From positions 34,803,574 through 34,867,573 of the forward strand of contig CM063114.1 in NCBI GenBank assembly GCA_031841125.1: 64,000 nt of DNA, read 5' to 3'. This stretch comes from Acanthococcus lagerstroemiae (Eukaryota; Arthropoda; Insecta; Hemiptera; Eriococcidae). This document shows positions 22,837-34,902 of this stretch, in pieces. Each line of letters starts with the position of its first letter. Position 1 is the first letter of the stretch. The translations under genes were made by a program, and so were the position numbers. A model generated the notes under the pieces. It did no database searches. It was given only the letters and a program-made list of their open reading frames with translations, and had not been told where the DNA came from.

Positions 22837-25800
22837 TTGGAAATCCCTTTGAAATTACATCCAACAACCAAATTTCGTTTTAAACCGCAAAAATTCCGGA
22901 CAGGAATTCGTAAGGAAAACTTTGGAAATTTGAGACAAATGATCTCTCTTTCCGAAAGTTCAATTTTCGCAAGCGCCCCAATAAAAAATTTTGCATTTAA
23001 TTGCCCCAGAGAAATTGCATTTTGAAACGGAATATTCTTAAACCCTTTTCAGACGTCATATCAAACTCAATAAACCAAAAATTGCGTTTTCGAAAAAACG
23101 CAAAATCTCCGGACGTCGAGGGGAAAACGTTTAAATTTTGAAGCAAATTGATCTCCTCTTTAAAGTGTCAACCCGTTTTGTTTGCCCAAACAATAATTTT
23201 TAGCTTTTTAATATTGGCCAGAGAAATTAGCAATTTCAAAAACGGTTTGAATTTTTTTCTGGTAATTTCACATTTCAAAAATGCACTCAACATAACCAAA
23301 TTTTCGTTTTCAAATCGCGAATTTCTTGGGGAACTAAATAAAACCAAAATCCCATTGGATAGCTAGAGGAAACGTTTGAATTTGGAGCAAATTGATCTCT
23401 TTTTCGAAAGTGTCAACCCGTTTTGCTGTACTGCCTCCAACCCCAATAATTTTAGCTTTAATTAGTTGCCCCAGAGAAATTAGCAATTTCAAAACGGAAT
23501 ATTCTGGTAATGCCTTCACACGTAAAATATGCAATCTAACATAAAACCAATTTTTTTTCCCAATTGCGAATTTCTCTGGGGAACTAAAAAACCCAAAAAT
23601 CTCCGGACGGGATGCTAGAGGAAAGGTTTGAATTTTGAGAGAAATTGATCTCCTCTTTCGAAAGTGTCAACCCGTTTGCGAACTGCCCCAATCCAAAATT
23701 TTTTTGCATTTTATTAGTTCCCCCAGAGAAATTAGATTTGAAAACGGCAATATTTGGTAATGTTAGCATAATATCAACCAACAACACAATTTTTCGAAAA
23801 CGCGAAATTCACGACAAATCGCTAAGAAGCGTTTGAAATTTTGAGGCAAATTATCACCTTTTGAAATATAACCCCTTCGGAAGGCACAACAAAGTTTTTG
23901 CATTTTATAGTCGCCCAAGATTCTTTCGAAAGTCAATTGGCGTAAAAAAAGCATTATTTTTCTTAAGCGCCAATTGATTTAAATTTTCAATACTCTGGTA
24001 AGCCTTCAGCACGTCCAATATGCAACCTACATACACCAATTGTCTTTTTTGAACCCGGGCGAATTTCTCGGGGGAACTAATAAAAGCGAAAATCTCCGAC
24101 TGGGATAGCTAAGAAAAACGGTTTGGAATTTTGAGAGCAGATTGATCTCCTCTTTCGAAAGTGTCAACCCGTTTTGCGTAGCTCCTCCAATCAAAATTTT
24201 TGCATTTATTAGTTGGCCCCAGAAAAATTTAGAAATTTCGAAACGGCGAATATTCTGGTAATCCCTTCAGCACGTCAAATATGCAACTAACATAAAACCA
24301 ATTCGTTTTGAATGCGAATTTCTCGGGGGAAACAAAAACGCGAAATCCCGGGACTGGGATCAAGAAAAGGGGTTTTGAAATTTTGAAGCAAATTGATCTC
24401 CTCTTCGAAAGTGTCAACCCGTTTTGCGTGCTGCCTCCAATCAAATAATTTAGCATTTAAAATATTGGCCCAGAAAAATTAGCAATTTCGAAACGCGAAT
24501 ATTCTGGTAATGCCTTCAGCACGTCAAATATGCAACTCTAAACACCAAATTTGTCGTTTTGAGCGCGAATTTCTCTGGGGGAATAATAAAACCAAAATCT
24601 CCGGAGGGGGATAGCTAGAGAAAAGCGGTTTAAAATTTTGAGAGCAAATTGATCTCCTCTTTCGAAAGTGTCATAACCCGTTTTGCTTAGCTGCCTTCCA
24701 ATCAAATATTTTTAGCATTTTAATTAGTTGGCCCCAGAGAAAATAGGCAATTTCGAAAAATGAATATTCCTCAATTTTGAAATGCCTTCAACACGTCAAA
24801 TTGCAACCCAACATCACCAATTGTTTTCGAATGCGAATTTCTCTGGGGGAACTAATAAACGCAAAATCTCCGACTGGGATAGCTAGACGAAAAGGGTTTT
24901 GGGAATTTTGAGAGCAGATTGATCTCCTCTTTCGAAGTGTAAAACCCGTTTCGCGTACTGCCACCAATCCAAGATTTTTGCTTTTTATTAGTTCGCCCAG
25001 AAAATTAGCAATTTCGAAAGCAATTTGTAATTTAAACATTTAATAGTAAATTAATTACTACATTGTCGTTTTCGAGAAATTTCAGGGTGAATAGAATTAA
25101 AGGAACATTAATTGGATCACTAGAAGGTAACGGTTGAATTTGCAACTATTGACTTTTAAAGCTGTAACTTCGCGGTAGCTTGAAATAATGTTTCACTTTG
25201 ATAGTGGCGAAATTAATCGTTTCGAAACTTCAACTTTGTCGCTAGAAGAAATACAAAATTTTCTTCGAGATCAAATTTTTTCGAAATTTCAATATTTTGG
25301 TAATGCTAGCAGTCAATATTATCAATAAAATCACCAATTTCGTTTTCAAGGGAATTTTTTATGGGGTATAAAACCAAAAAACCGATGGGGATAGCTAGGA
25401 ATGCGGTTGAATTTGAAAATTGTTCCCTCGTAATTGATCAATGTTTTTGATGTTTTCCCAAATCCAAAGTTTTTATTTTTCGCCCTCAAAAAATTTAATT
25501 TTTAAAAGGAATTTTTAAAACTTCAGACGTCGAAAGGAATAACTACCAATTTGCGTTTTGAACCTAAAATCATCCGAATGGGTGCTAGAGGAATCGTTTG
25601 AAATTTAAGAAATTGATCCCTTTCGAAAAGTCGACCGTTTCGCAATAGAAGCCAAATAGATTTTTTAATTAGTTCCCAGGAAATTGGGTTCAAAACGTCA
25701 TTGGAGTATAAAAAAATTAGTTGAATAGGTTTAAACAATATAAGCTAACCCAATTGGTTATAACCAAAATTTGTTATTATTCGCGTAATGCTAAAAGGAA

Positions 25801-28800
25801 TATCAACTGCATTAACTGAACTGTTTTCGAAACGAACATGAATTCTCAAGTGAAACCGAGTATTGCTGAAGAAAATTTTCAAATTTTAAGCGACATTTAA
25901 ATTTCACCAAATGTTCGTTTACGCAAAAACTTTTAACCAATTTTCGCGAATATTTTTGCAACTTTTATTAAAATTGGCGCCACCAAGAATAGCGATTTCG
26001 AAATACCAAATTGTTCTTCGAAAATTAGCATAATTTCAATTTTCAACGTCAAAATTGATTTATCCGAAATTGCACTTAATCAATTTCGGTAATGCCTTAT
26101 CTCGAATGCAACTAAAACATAATTGTCTTCAGGGATATTTGAGGAAAAATAATTTTGGAAAATCTCCGAGGGAAGGAAAAAACCATTGTGAATTTTAAGA
26201 GAAATTGATGTTTAAAAGGAAACGTTTGAGTGGCCCACAATAATTTTTTTAGTCCAGGAAATTATTTCAAAAATATTGCGTTATAAATCAATTAATTCTT
26301 AGGCGAAATTGTTTCAATTTAATATTTGGTAATGCTTAGCACCAATATTGAATCCAACAAATGTAAAGTTGTTTGAAGTCGAATTTTCTTTGGGGAATAT
26401 TAAAGCAAAATCGATTGGGAAGGAAACGGTTTGAATTTGAAGACAATGTCTCTCTTTGAAAGTTAACCTGTTATTGCTGGGGCCTCCATCCAATATTTCA
26501 ATTATTTAGCAAATTAATCTTTTTGAATTCACCGAAATGCAACAACAAAATTTGCGATTTTGGCAAATTTTCCCTGAAAATGAAACGATCTCGACTGCAA
26601 TACAAAAGTTAAAATTAAATCATTCTTCTCGAAGGAATTTCTTTTGGGGTAATAATAATTTAATTTTCGTGACCCAAAATCATCATTATTTGGCAAATCG
26701 CGTTGGAATTTAAAACAATTGTCTTTTAGATGTAACCGTTCGTCAAATCTCACCCAACAAAGTTTCTTTTTGCATTTATTCAGCCACTGGAAATTAACGT
26801 TTCGAAAACTGTGCAATTAGCGTTCAGAAATAGCAAAAACATTTTAAGGCAAATGTTAAATCAAAATCTAAATTTGTTTAATGCCCCGACGAATAGCATC
26901 TTAAACAAAAATTTCTGTTTCGAGCCGCGAATTTCTCTGAACTAAGTTTCGAAAAGCAAAATCTCGACTGGGGATGCTGGGAAAACGTTTGAAATTTAGA
27001 AATTGATCTCCTTTTTAGAAAGTTCAAACCAGTTTTTTTTTATGCCCAAATTGGAATTACGCATTTATTAGACCAGAAAAATAAATTTCAAAAGGCGAAT
27101 ATTGATCAATGAAGGAATGTTCAAAATCTAATGCAACTTTTCACAATGTCCAGTTTTGATAAGCGAAATTTTGGGAATTAATTAAAGGCAAAAATCTCTC
27201 ATTGGGATAGTAGAAGCGTTTGCAATTTTAGAGCGATACCTTTCGAATGTTCAACCCGTTTTCTGTGGTGCAATCCAATAATTTAGCTTAATTAGTGCGC
27301 CCCAAAAATTGCATTTTTGAAGGCGAATATTCTAAGCCTCAACACGTCAATATGCAACATAACATACACCAATTGTTTTCGAAGTCCGAATTTTTTGGGT
27401 AAAAAGAAAATTGGTGGCCAGGAAAGAAAACATTTAATTTTGAACGAATTTTCTTTCGAAAAGTCAACTTTTGTGTCTCCGAAAAGCAATTTTGAATTTT
27501 ATTAGTTCGCCCGAGAAATTAGTCTAAAAGGCGAATATTCAGGTAATGCCTTCAGCACGTCATTGCATCAACATACACAAATCTTTTAAAACGGAAATCT
27601 GGAAGGGTCAGAAAACGGTTTGAATTTTAGAGAAATTGATTCTCTTTCTGAAAGGTCAACCCTTTGAGGTGCCACCAATCCAAGATTTTTATTCTTTAGT
27701 TCGCCCAAAAATTTTTGCGATAGAAATCGAATGGCGTTGGAAATAGCAAATTAATTTTTCGAAGGCGTCACAATTTTTCAAATTTATATTTGGTAATGCC
27801 TTCAACGTCAAATATGCAACTCAAACACACAATTGGTTTTGAACGCGAAATCTCTGGTAAAAATGCGAAACTCGGAGGGATCGGTTAGGAAAATTTTGAA
27901 TTTTGAGAGCAATTGATTCTCTTTCGAAAGTGTCAACCGTTTTTTAGCTCCTCCAATCAAATTATCTATTTTAGAGTCTGGTAACTAGAAATCGATGGAA
28001 AAAATTAATTCGTTTGAAAAGGAAAATCAATTCTTTTGGGAATTTAAAAAAAATGCCCACAGGAAGGGTTTGAGGAAACAAATTACTTTTTAATTCCCCC
28101 AAATTTGGATAAAAACTTTTTTGAAAAATTTTCTTAAAAACCAAATTTAATCAAAGTTTTATCATCAACTTCCCCGGTCATTAATTCAACAAACATTGGT
28201 TAAAAGAAAATTAAATCCTGGGGGAAAAAAAAAAAAAAAGGGGGGGGGAAAAAAAAACCTTTGTTTTTAAAAAATTTTTTTTTTTAAAAACCCCTTTTTC
28301 CCCTTTTAACCCTTTTAAAAAATTTTAAAATTTTTTGGGGGGTTTTTTTAAAAAAAAAAAAATTTTTGGGGGTTTTTTTTTGGGAATTTTTTAAAAAACC
28401 CTTTTCCCCCCTTTTTTTTAAACCTTTTAAAAACCCCCCCTTTTTCCCCCCGGGGGGGGTTTTTTAAAAAAGGTTTTTTTTTTAAAAACCCCTTTTTAAA
28501 ATTTTGGGGGAAGGGCCAACCCTAAACCCCTTTAAAAACCTTTTTTTTGGAACCCCAAAATTTTCGGGGGGGAAAAAAAAATTTTTTAAAAATTTTTAAA
28601 AAAATTTTTTAATTTTTGGGGAAAACCCCCTTAAAAAAGGGGGTTTTAAAAATTTTTTGGGGGAAGCAAATTAAAACCCCTTTTGGGGGGGAAAAATTTT
28701 CAAAATTTTTTTGCTGTGTCCCTCCAAAAAAAATTTTTAGCATTTCATTAGTGCCCCAGGAAATAAGAAATTTTCGAAAACGGCAAAATATTCTGGAAAA

Positions 28801-30119
28801 TGCCTTCAGCAGTCAAATAGGGCAACTCATTATCCCCAAAATTGTCCTTTTCAAAGGGTCGCGAATTTCTCTGGGGGGAACTAATAAAACGCAAAAATCT
28901 CCGGACTGGGGATAGCTAGAGGAAAGCGGTTTGGAATTTTGAGAGCAGATTGATCTCCTCTTTCGAAAGTGTCAACCCGTTTTGCTGTGGCTGCCTCCAA
29001 TCCAATAATTTTAGCATTTAATTAGTTGGCCCCAGAGAAATTAGCAATTTCGAAAACGGCGAATATTCTGGTAATGCCTTCAGCACGTCAAATATGCAAC
29101 TCAACATACACCAATTGTCGTTTTCGAAGTCGCGAATTTCTCTGGGGGGAACTAATAAAACGCAAAAATCTCCGGACTGGGGATAGCTAGAGGAAAGCGG
29201 TTTGGAATTTTGAGAGCAGATTGATCTCCTCTTTCGAAAGTGTCAACCCGTTTTGCTGTAACTGCCTCCAATCCAATAATTTTTGCATTTTATTAGTTCG
29301 CCCCAGAGAAATTAGCGATCTTGAAAACGGCGAATATTCTGGTAATGCCTTCAGCACGTCGAATATGCAACTCAACATACACCAATTGCGTTTTCGAAAA
29401 CGCGAAAATCTCCGGACAGGGGATCGCTAGAGGAAAACGGTTTGAAATTTTGAGAGCAAATTGATCTCCTCTTTCGAAAGTGTCAACCCGTTTCGCAGTA
29501 GCTGCCACCAATCCAAAGATTTTTGCATTTTATTAGTTCGCCCCAGAGAAATTAGCGATTTCGAAAACGTCAATTGCCGTATGAGAAATAGCATATATAA
29601 TTCTTCGAAGGCGTCACAATTGTATTTCAAATTTTCTAATATTCTGGTAATGCCTTCAGCACGTCAAATATGCAACTCAACACACACCAATTGTCGTTTT
29701 CGAAGCCGCGAATTTCTCTGAGGGGAACTAATAAAATGCGAAAATCTCCGGACTGGGGATAGGTAGAGGAAAACGGTTTGGAATTTTGAGAGCAGATTGA
29801 TCTTCTCTTTCGAAAGTGTCAACCCGTTTTGCTGTAGCTGCCTCCAATCCAATAATTTTCGCATTTTATTAGTTGGCCCCAGAGAAATTTGCGATTTCGA
29901 AAACGGCGAATATTCTGGTAATGCCTTCAGCACGTCAAATATGCAACTCAACAGACACCAATTGTCGTTTTCGAAATCGCGAATTTCTCTCGGGAGAATT
30001 AATAAAACGAGATAATCGGCGGACTGGGGATAGCTAGAGAAAAACGGTTTGGAATTTTGAGAGCAGATTGATCTCCTCATTCGAAAGTGTCAACCCGCTT
30101 TGCTGTAACTGCCTCCAAT
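22837..30119. repeat. Satellite array, monomer about 271 bp
   Basis: Tandem repeats fill 7.3 kb between XPR1 and UGDH. Using the landmark GTAATGCCTTCAGCACGTCA, spacings at the clean right end are 271 bp (29071 to 29342), 305 bp (to 29647) and 271 bp (to 29918). Other landmarks recurring once per unit are TCGAAAGTGTCAACCCGTTT, GCCCCAGAGAAATTAGC and ATCTCCGGACTGGGGATAG. The 305-bp unit carries an extra segment with AATTCTTCGAAGGCGTCACA, seen again in degraded form near 27760. Units from 28.7 kb rightward are nearly identical; those at 25.0-28.2 kb are shortened and indel-ridden. Confidence 0.92.
28219..28710. other. Homopolymer-run block, suspected assembly or consensus artefact
   Basis: Nearly 500 bases consist almost entirely of runs of two to fifteen identical bases following one another. 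Normal satellite resumes at once on the right. No natural repeat class looks like this; a failed long-read consensus over a satellite array would. Confidence 0.85.
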
Positions 30120-31268
30120 TTGTTCCCACCAGTATAACGGGTGAACCGAATGGTAGATACATACTAAAAAACGAGCAGGCGAATTTATTTCTGCGGCGAG
30201 AATAGAGAATATGGACGTTGTAGGATTAACGTAGACAAGGCTGTGTCGAATACGCAACTAACATTCACAAAATAGTTCGTTTAATTTGAAAGTAAAAAAT
30301 ATCACATCGTAAAGTTACGAGAAAAGTTCTTAATTGTCTTTATACGAGCTGGGAGGTACGTATACTTATAAAATAAAGTCTCGATAAAATGACATTGTTA
30401 AATAAATAAAAGTAGATAGGTACTCGAAAAGCGAAATAAACAAAATAATACTAAGCGGTGATTGTAAAATATACGCCAGGCGCGTGAAGTGAGCGATTAC
30501 TGACACGAGCGATATTTGAGCTACGAGCCGTAGACTAGGGCTACAACCGTACGAGATACAATCGGTCACTGTACAACAGCAGTGGCGCGTACGAAATTCA
30601 GTTCAAAATACGCGAGAAATAAGCGAAAATCAAAAGAAAACACTACGAGTAGCTTCGTAGACATACAGATGATGCTGAAATGACACTGTGCTTACGCGGG
30701 AGCTGTAACAACATTTCACAACCTCATTCGGTAAGTAGTAAATTAAGAATTTAGAGACCATAGTACGAGGCTACGAGCAGGGTTGCGAGAAAGAATATTC
30801 TCAGAATTTTCTTTGTTCCGCCAAAATGTATTACCTAAAACCTGAAACTAAATTATTAAAATTAAGTCAATTTCACAAGTCATCGTAAATTTCAGATCGC
30901 GATTCTTGAGAGATTTCAAACGGACATGTGATGATCAGAAAATCTATGATCGTTATCATTAGTTTTTTAATTTTGTTCATTTCTGCTGATCACTGATACA
31001 AAAACAAATAAGGGCAGAAAACAGACCTCCGCTTTGATTATTAATTGCTCGGGGAAGATGATTCAATTTTCCATCATTGTACGAGCCCGAAGTGAACTAT
31101 AGGCAACAATGGAAACCAATCGGCAAATGGAACCACAGAAGGCGCTACAGATGGCGAATTTTGGAAACATCTCTGACGTCTGGTCCAGTCAAGAGTTAAG
31201 AAACATAATTTGCAACTCGCAATATTGCAAAACACATCGATAATGGGCACAGAGGTGCTTAGCCAATC

Positions 31269-31467
31269 AGGACCACTATTCTCGAAAAGTTGTTATGCGA
31301 TGTTCTGATAACAACTGTTGTAATAAAAAAGTTGTTACCGGTTGTTACCGGTTGTTACCCATTTACCGCAATGTTGAATAATATCTCATAACCACTCATA
31401 CAACACCACCTTGGGACTAGTTGTTATGAGTGGTTACCGTAACAACTTTTCGAGAATACCGCTCCAG
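31269..31467. mobile_element. TIR MITE (TATTCTCGAAAAGTTGTTA family), copy 1
   Basis: Inverted ends share ATTCTCGAAAAGTTGTTA; the interior has tandem GTTGTTACCG units and ATGAGTGGTTA blocks. The reverse complement recurs at 51693-51890. The flanks add TTAGCCAATC and its complement, so the inverted repeat extends to about 31259-31476 here only. Confidence 0.85.
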
Positions 31468-31565
31468 ATTGGCTAAAACCAACAGCTGAAACTAATTTTT
31501 TTTATTAATTGGCTTCGGCTAACGGTTAATGGCTGGCTACAGGACGCTGATTACCTAGCTAACGC

Positions 31566-31798
31566 CTGCCAGGAAGAAAAGCACCTGTGCGCAAAAATGT
31601 AAATTTTACAGGAGAGCGGATAAACAAAATTGGTTACGTTTTCACGTTATGAGACACTCAAACTTTGAAAACTTACGGAAAATTTTTCTGAATTTTTTCG
31701 ACAACATTACGCGAAAGAGCGGCCAAAGATTAGTCAAAAACCGTGGTTATCATCAAATTGATTATTTTGCGCATAGGTCCCTTCCTTCCTGGCAGGTC
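31566..31798. mobile_element. Short inverted-repeat element with CTGCCAGGAAG ends
   Basis: The ends CCTGCCAGGAAG and TTCCTGGCAGG are inverted, followed inward by a shared block around CCTGTGCGCAAAA and TTTTGCGCATAGG. A third partial copy of the right end (TTTTTGCGCTGAGGTCCCTT) lies at about 32033-32060. No coding capacity. Confidence 0.5.
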
Positions 31799-32214
31799 AC
31801 ATCTCTGCTAACAGCTGAAAACTAATCCAACAAAGGTCCAGTTTCATATCACATAGATATAACTCATACTTTTCACTGGTAAAAATAAAATAGGTGAAGT
31901 GGTAACATGGTTCCTATTTTTCTTTTCCCCAATTCTGAGTCGGGGTTTGACCGAGTTTGCGGTTTCAATCCAAAATACGAAAATCCACCGAAAAGGAATG
32001 GATAAAAAATTCAGCTTGAATGTAGTCAAAAGTTTTTGCGCTGAGGTCCCTTTCTCCCTGTGAGCTCACATACGTACAGAAAGCGTAGAAGAATATTCTC
32101 CGAATTTGTCGGAAATATTCTGAAAAAAGATTATGCTCGAACATTTTTCAACTCTACACGTCTACAGACACGAGGACGAGGACAATAATCACATACAGGA
32201 ATAAAAAGAATGAT

Positions 32215-32360
32215 CAGATTAACGAATAGATAAATGGATGAACAAGTGAATGTATAGATAGATGAATAAATAAATGCAAATGAAAAGACAAACGAACGAA
32301 TGAATAAAGCTAATAAATAAATGCGAATGAATGAACAAAAATAAATAAATAAATAAATGG
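32215..32360. repeat. Degenerate tetranucleotide tract (AATG/AATA type)
   Basis: A run of irregular AATG, AATA and GATA units ending in a cleaner (AATA)n stretch at about 32339-32358. This is an old, eroded microsatellite. Confidence 0.65.
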
Positions 32361-32766
32361 TTGTTGAAATATGAAACTTCAAATGATAACTTGTTAGTTA
32401 AATGAAATTCAGATTGAGAATATTATGTAATAAATTACACCTATCATCTGACTTACTCGATTACTAATAACAACCGTACCCATATGCAATAATCGGCTTT
32501 AACAAATATTGATATATCAGTGAGCCTGGGGAAGTAAAACTGATAGTATCGGTGCACGCTTGTAGATGGGCGTTACGGATTTAGGGCACAGCTCAACGTA
32601 GCTCAGCTCTGAGCCCAACCATTTTTTTTTTTTTTTTTTTTTTTGACAGTACGCGTAAAATCATTTGTATAACTCATAGGTATCTATTTGTATAAACCAT
32701 AGGCACAAAATTGTTAATATTAGCCCGACCTAAAATTCGAGCAGCCAATGAATAATGCCGGTTTAC

Positions 32767-32929
32767 GGACAAAACGTTTACTGATAAGCTTTTTTCAACG
32801 TGGATACACATCTTTGTATCGGGGGTCCAATTTTAAAAAATTCCAATTTTTACGCTCTTCCCAACACGAGTATTAATAACTCATTTTGTCAATGAATATC
32901 GCTTGGGAGGTTTTTGCTTAATAGCGTCC
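32767..32929. mobile_element. GGACGCT-family MITE, copy 2, left end rearranged
   Basis: It shares GCGTTTACTGATAAGC-type, TTTTACGCTCT and TAATAGCGTCC blocks with the other copies. Its left part is replaced by AGCCAATGAATAA...TTACGGAC, a form also seen in the copy at 60439, so these two belong to one subfamily. Confidence 0.7.
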
Positions 32930-33239
32930 ATACTGATCGTGTAAATTGGAATAATCGGAAAACATAATAGTGAATCCTATACGGCGTGTACACAGTTTGT
33001 TTTTCGCACTGGTCACTAATCTTCATTTAGTCAAGTTGTGCACACACAAGTAGAGATGTCGAAAAAGCGCATGGCCAAGGCGTACAGCAGTGGGTCTTCA
33101 TGTATCGCGCGGTTACACGTTCACTTTGACAGCACTCTGTACACCGCAACCACGCCTTTTAGGGCTCCCTGTGTAATTCCGCGGCTATGACAAATTTTGG
33201 AACTCACATACAAAAAAAAACACTATCGACAGTCAATCT

Positions 33240-33391
33240 AAAGCCTAGTTTACATTACGATAGTACTATCATGCACGCGTGATAGTATGTGAAAGCACCT
33301 GACAGCATTCTTCACGCACCTAGTGATAGTTTGTTCACAATGTGAGAGGTACTGTCGTGACAGCGACTATCAAGATGTAAACGAGGCTTTA
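33240..33391. mobile_element. 152-bp TIR MITE
   Basis: Bounded by TAAAGCCTAGTTTACAT and its complement with few mismatches. The interior repeats GATAGT/ACTATC motifs, and unbounded ACTATC motifs continue on both sides. Non-coding. Confidence 0.7.
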
Positions 33392-33925
33392 AACACTATC
33401 CATACTATCAACAGTGATTTTCGCTGACTATCAAAACCATCAATATTTCGCATCACTAATAGCACATGTAGCATAGCCTAGCCTATTGCATGATTATTCT
33501 ACGTAATTTGCGGGAAAATAGCGATGATTTTTGGTTTAAACCATCGATACGCTGTCAGTTTTTTACCTGGCTGATAGTACGGATGTATTCCTTTTTTCTT
33601 TTTTTAATCGATCTCCATCACTGCTCACTTTATATGTAGATATAAAAGTATCCGGAGTGCGGCTTATTGCAGGACTCGATAATAATTACACAATTTCAAT
33701 TCCGGATAAATGGTAAACAGTCGAACAAGTTTTAGAAGTCTGAAAGAAAGGGGCGGGAGAAAAAAGGAATTAGGAAACAGTTTCCATTACCTGGAAAACG
33801 AAAATAAAATTGGTGCCGAACTGACCGTTTCAGGCAATGATGGAACGCCGACTTTTAAAATCCGAGTAATATTGCTTCAACTCCATGCGACACGAGTTAC
33901 CATATTTTTAAGCTTGGAGGCCTCG

Positions 33926-34023
33926 GTACTAATGCGATGCCCGAAAGGGTAGTTCCCGGTGCCGGGGGTGCGGTGTCTCAGTGGCCACTTTGGCATGCAT
34001 GCATCGCCATACGTCCCACCACA
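33926..34023 (+). mobile_element. Short retroposon, copy with internal insertion
   Basis: About 98 bp, sharing CGAAAGGGTAGTT, GGCCACTTTGGCATGC and CATCGCCATACGTCCC with the reverse complement of 57938-58022. This copy has about 25 extra internal bases. No target duplication is clear here. The source RNA is not recognised. Confidence 0.55.
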
Positions 34024-34902
34024 CCATTATTTCACTTATTATTTCTAATTAATGAAACTGATCGAAACCGCGGGGTGGAGAGGGAGGAGGAGTCATACCG
34101 AAAAGTCGGAATTCAAAAATAAGGAGCAAGCAAACGTTACATGGTAGACGGGTAAGCGACCATTCACTGTTAATCAGTAAGTTAATTGGAAGTTAATGGG
34201 TTGGTTACTGACTTATTTTGGGTGTTCCCCTTGTGTGTGTGAAAAAATAATACGCACCCATAGAATAATCATAAAAAGATAATCATACAGTCTTCATTTG
34301 TGTCCGATATACCCGAGTTCTCTACCGAGGTCCCGATAAATAAATACGTAAACGATGTAAAAATAAAAATAAAAATTAGAATACGAAAGAAGGGTGGAGG
34401 AAGTAACTACGTATAAAGTATTACCTAATTAATTCAATGCCGTTTTCCAACTACGCACCTATGTCAGAGTAACAACATAAGCAGGAGCGTATCGAAGGAA
34501 AATTTCTAAAGAACGAAGAGAAATCTTAAGTTCTACAGCTGGGAAGGCCCCGAATTCGCGAGCGAAGCGAGTGAAAAAATGTTCAGGTCTTTCTTTCATT
34601 AGTGCTGGAAAACAGGTAAAAACGTCTTAAGATTTCAAATTTTCTAGCCACGCGCCACTGCTTTTTCAACTAAAGACAACTGTTCAACAATCAAGGAAGA
34701 AGACCCTCGTTATCTTCCTTCGGTACTCCCCTGCGTATAAGTACAAGTAAAATACTGCACGCAAGGTCTCCTAGCTAGGTACAGCATACTATTCACATAC
34801 CACAGGGAACGATCACAAGATCCGCGGAACGCTAATCGACACCATAGTGGTACTTATCTACGTACAAATACAACCAACGCGAATGACAGGAATTTTGCAA
34901 TT

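Larger units (their letters stand above)
30120..34902. other. Intergenic region between the satellite and the UGDH 3' end
   Basis: No gene seen. It holds MITEs at 31269-31467, 32767-32929 and 33240-33391, an inverted-repeat element at 31566-31798, a degenerate AATG/AATA-rich tract at about 32215-32360, a T22-like run near 32622-32643, and a short retroposon copy near 33926-34023. The UGDH 3' UTR must lie at the right end, but no convincing poly(A) signal was found on the minus strand close to the stop codon. Confidence 0.5.

Noticed and set aside
28616..28915. 99-aa ORF across the homopolymer block
   Set aside because: Half of it is translated from sequence that is probably artefactual.
22837..30119. 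Regular repeats considered as a CRISPR array
   Set aside because: Units are ~271 bp of repeat throughout, with no short repeat/unique spacer alternation, and the genome is eukaryotic.
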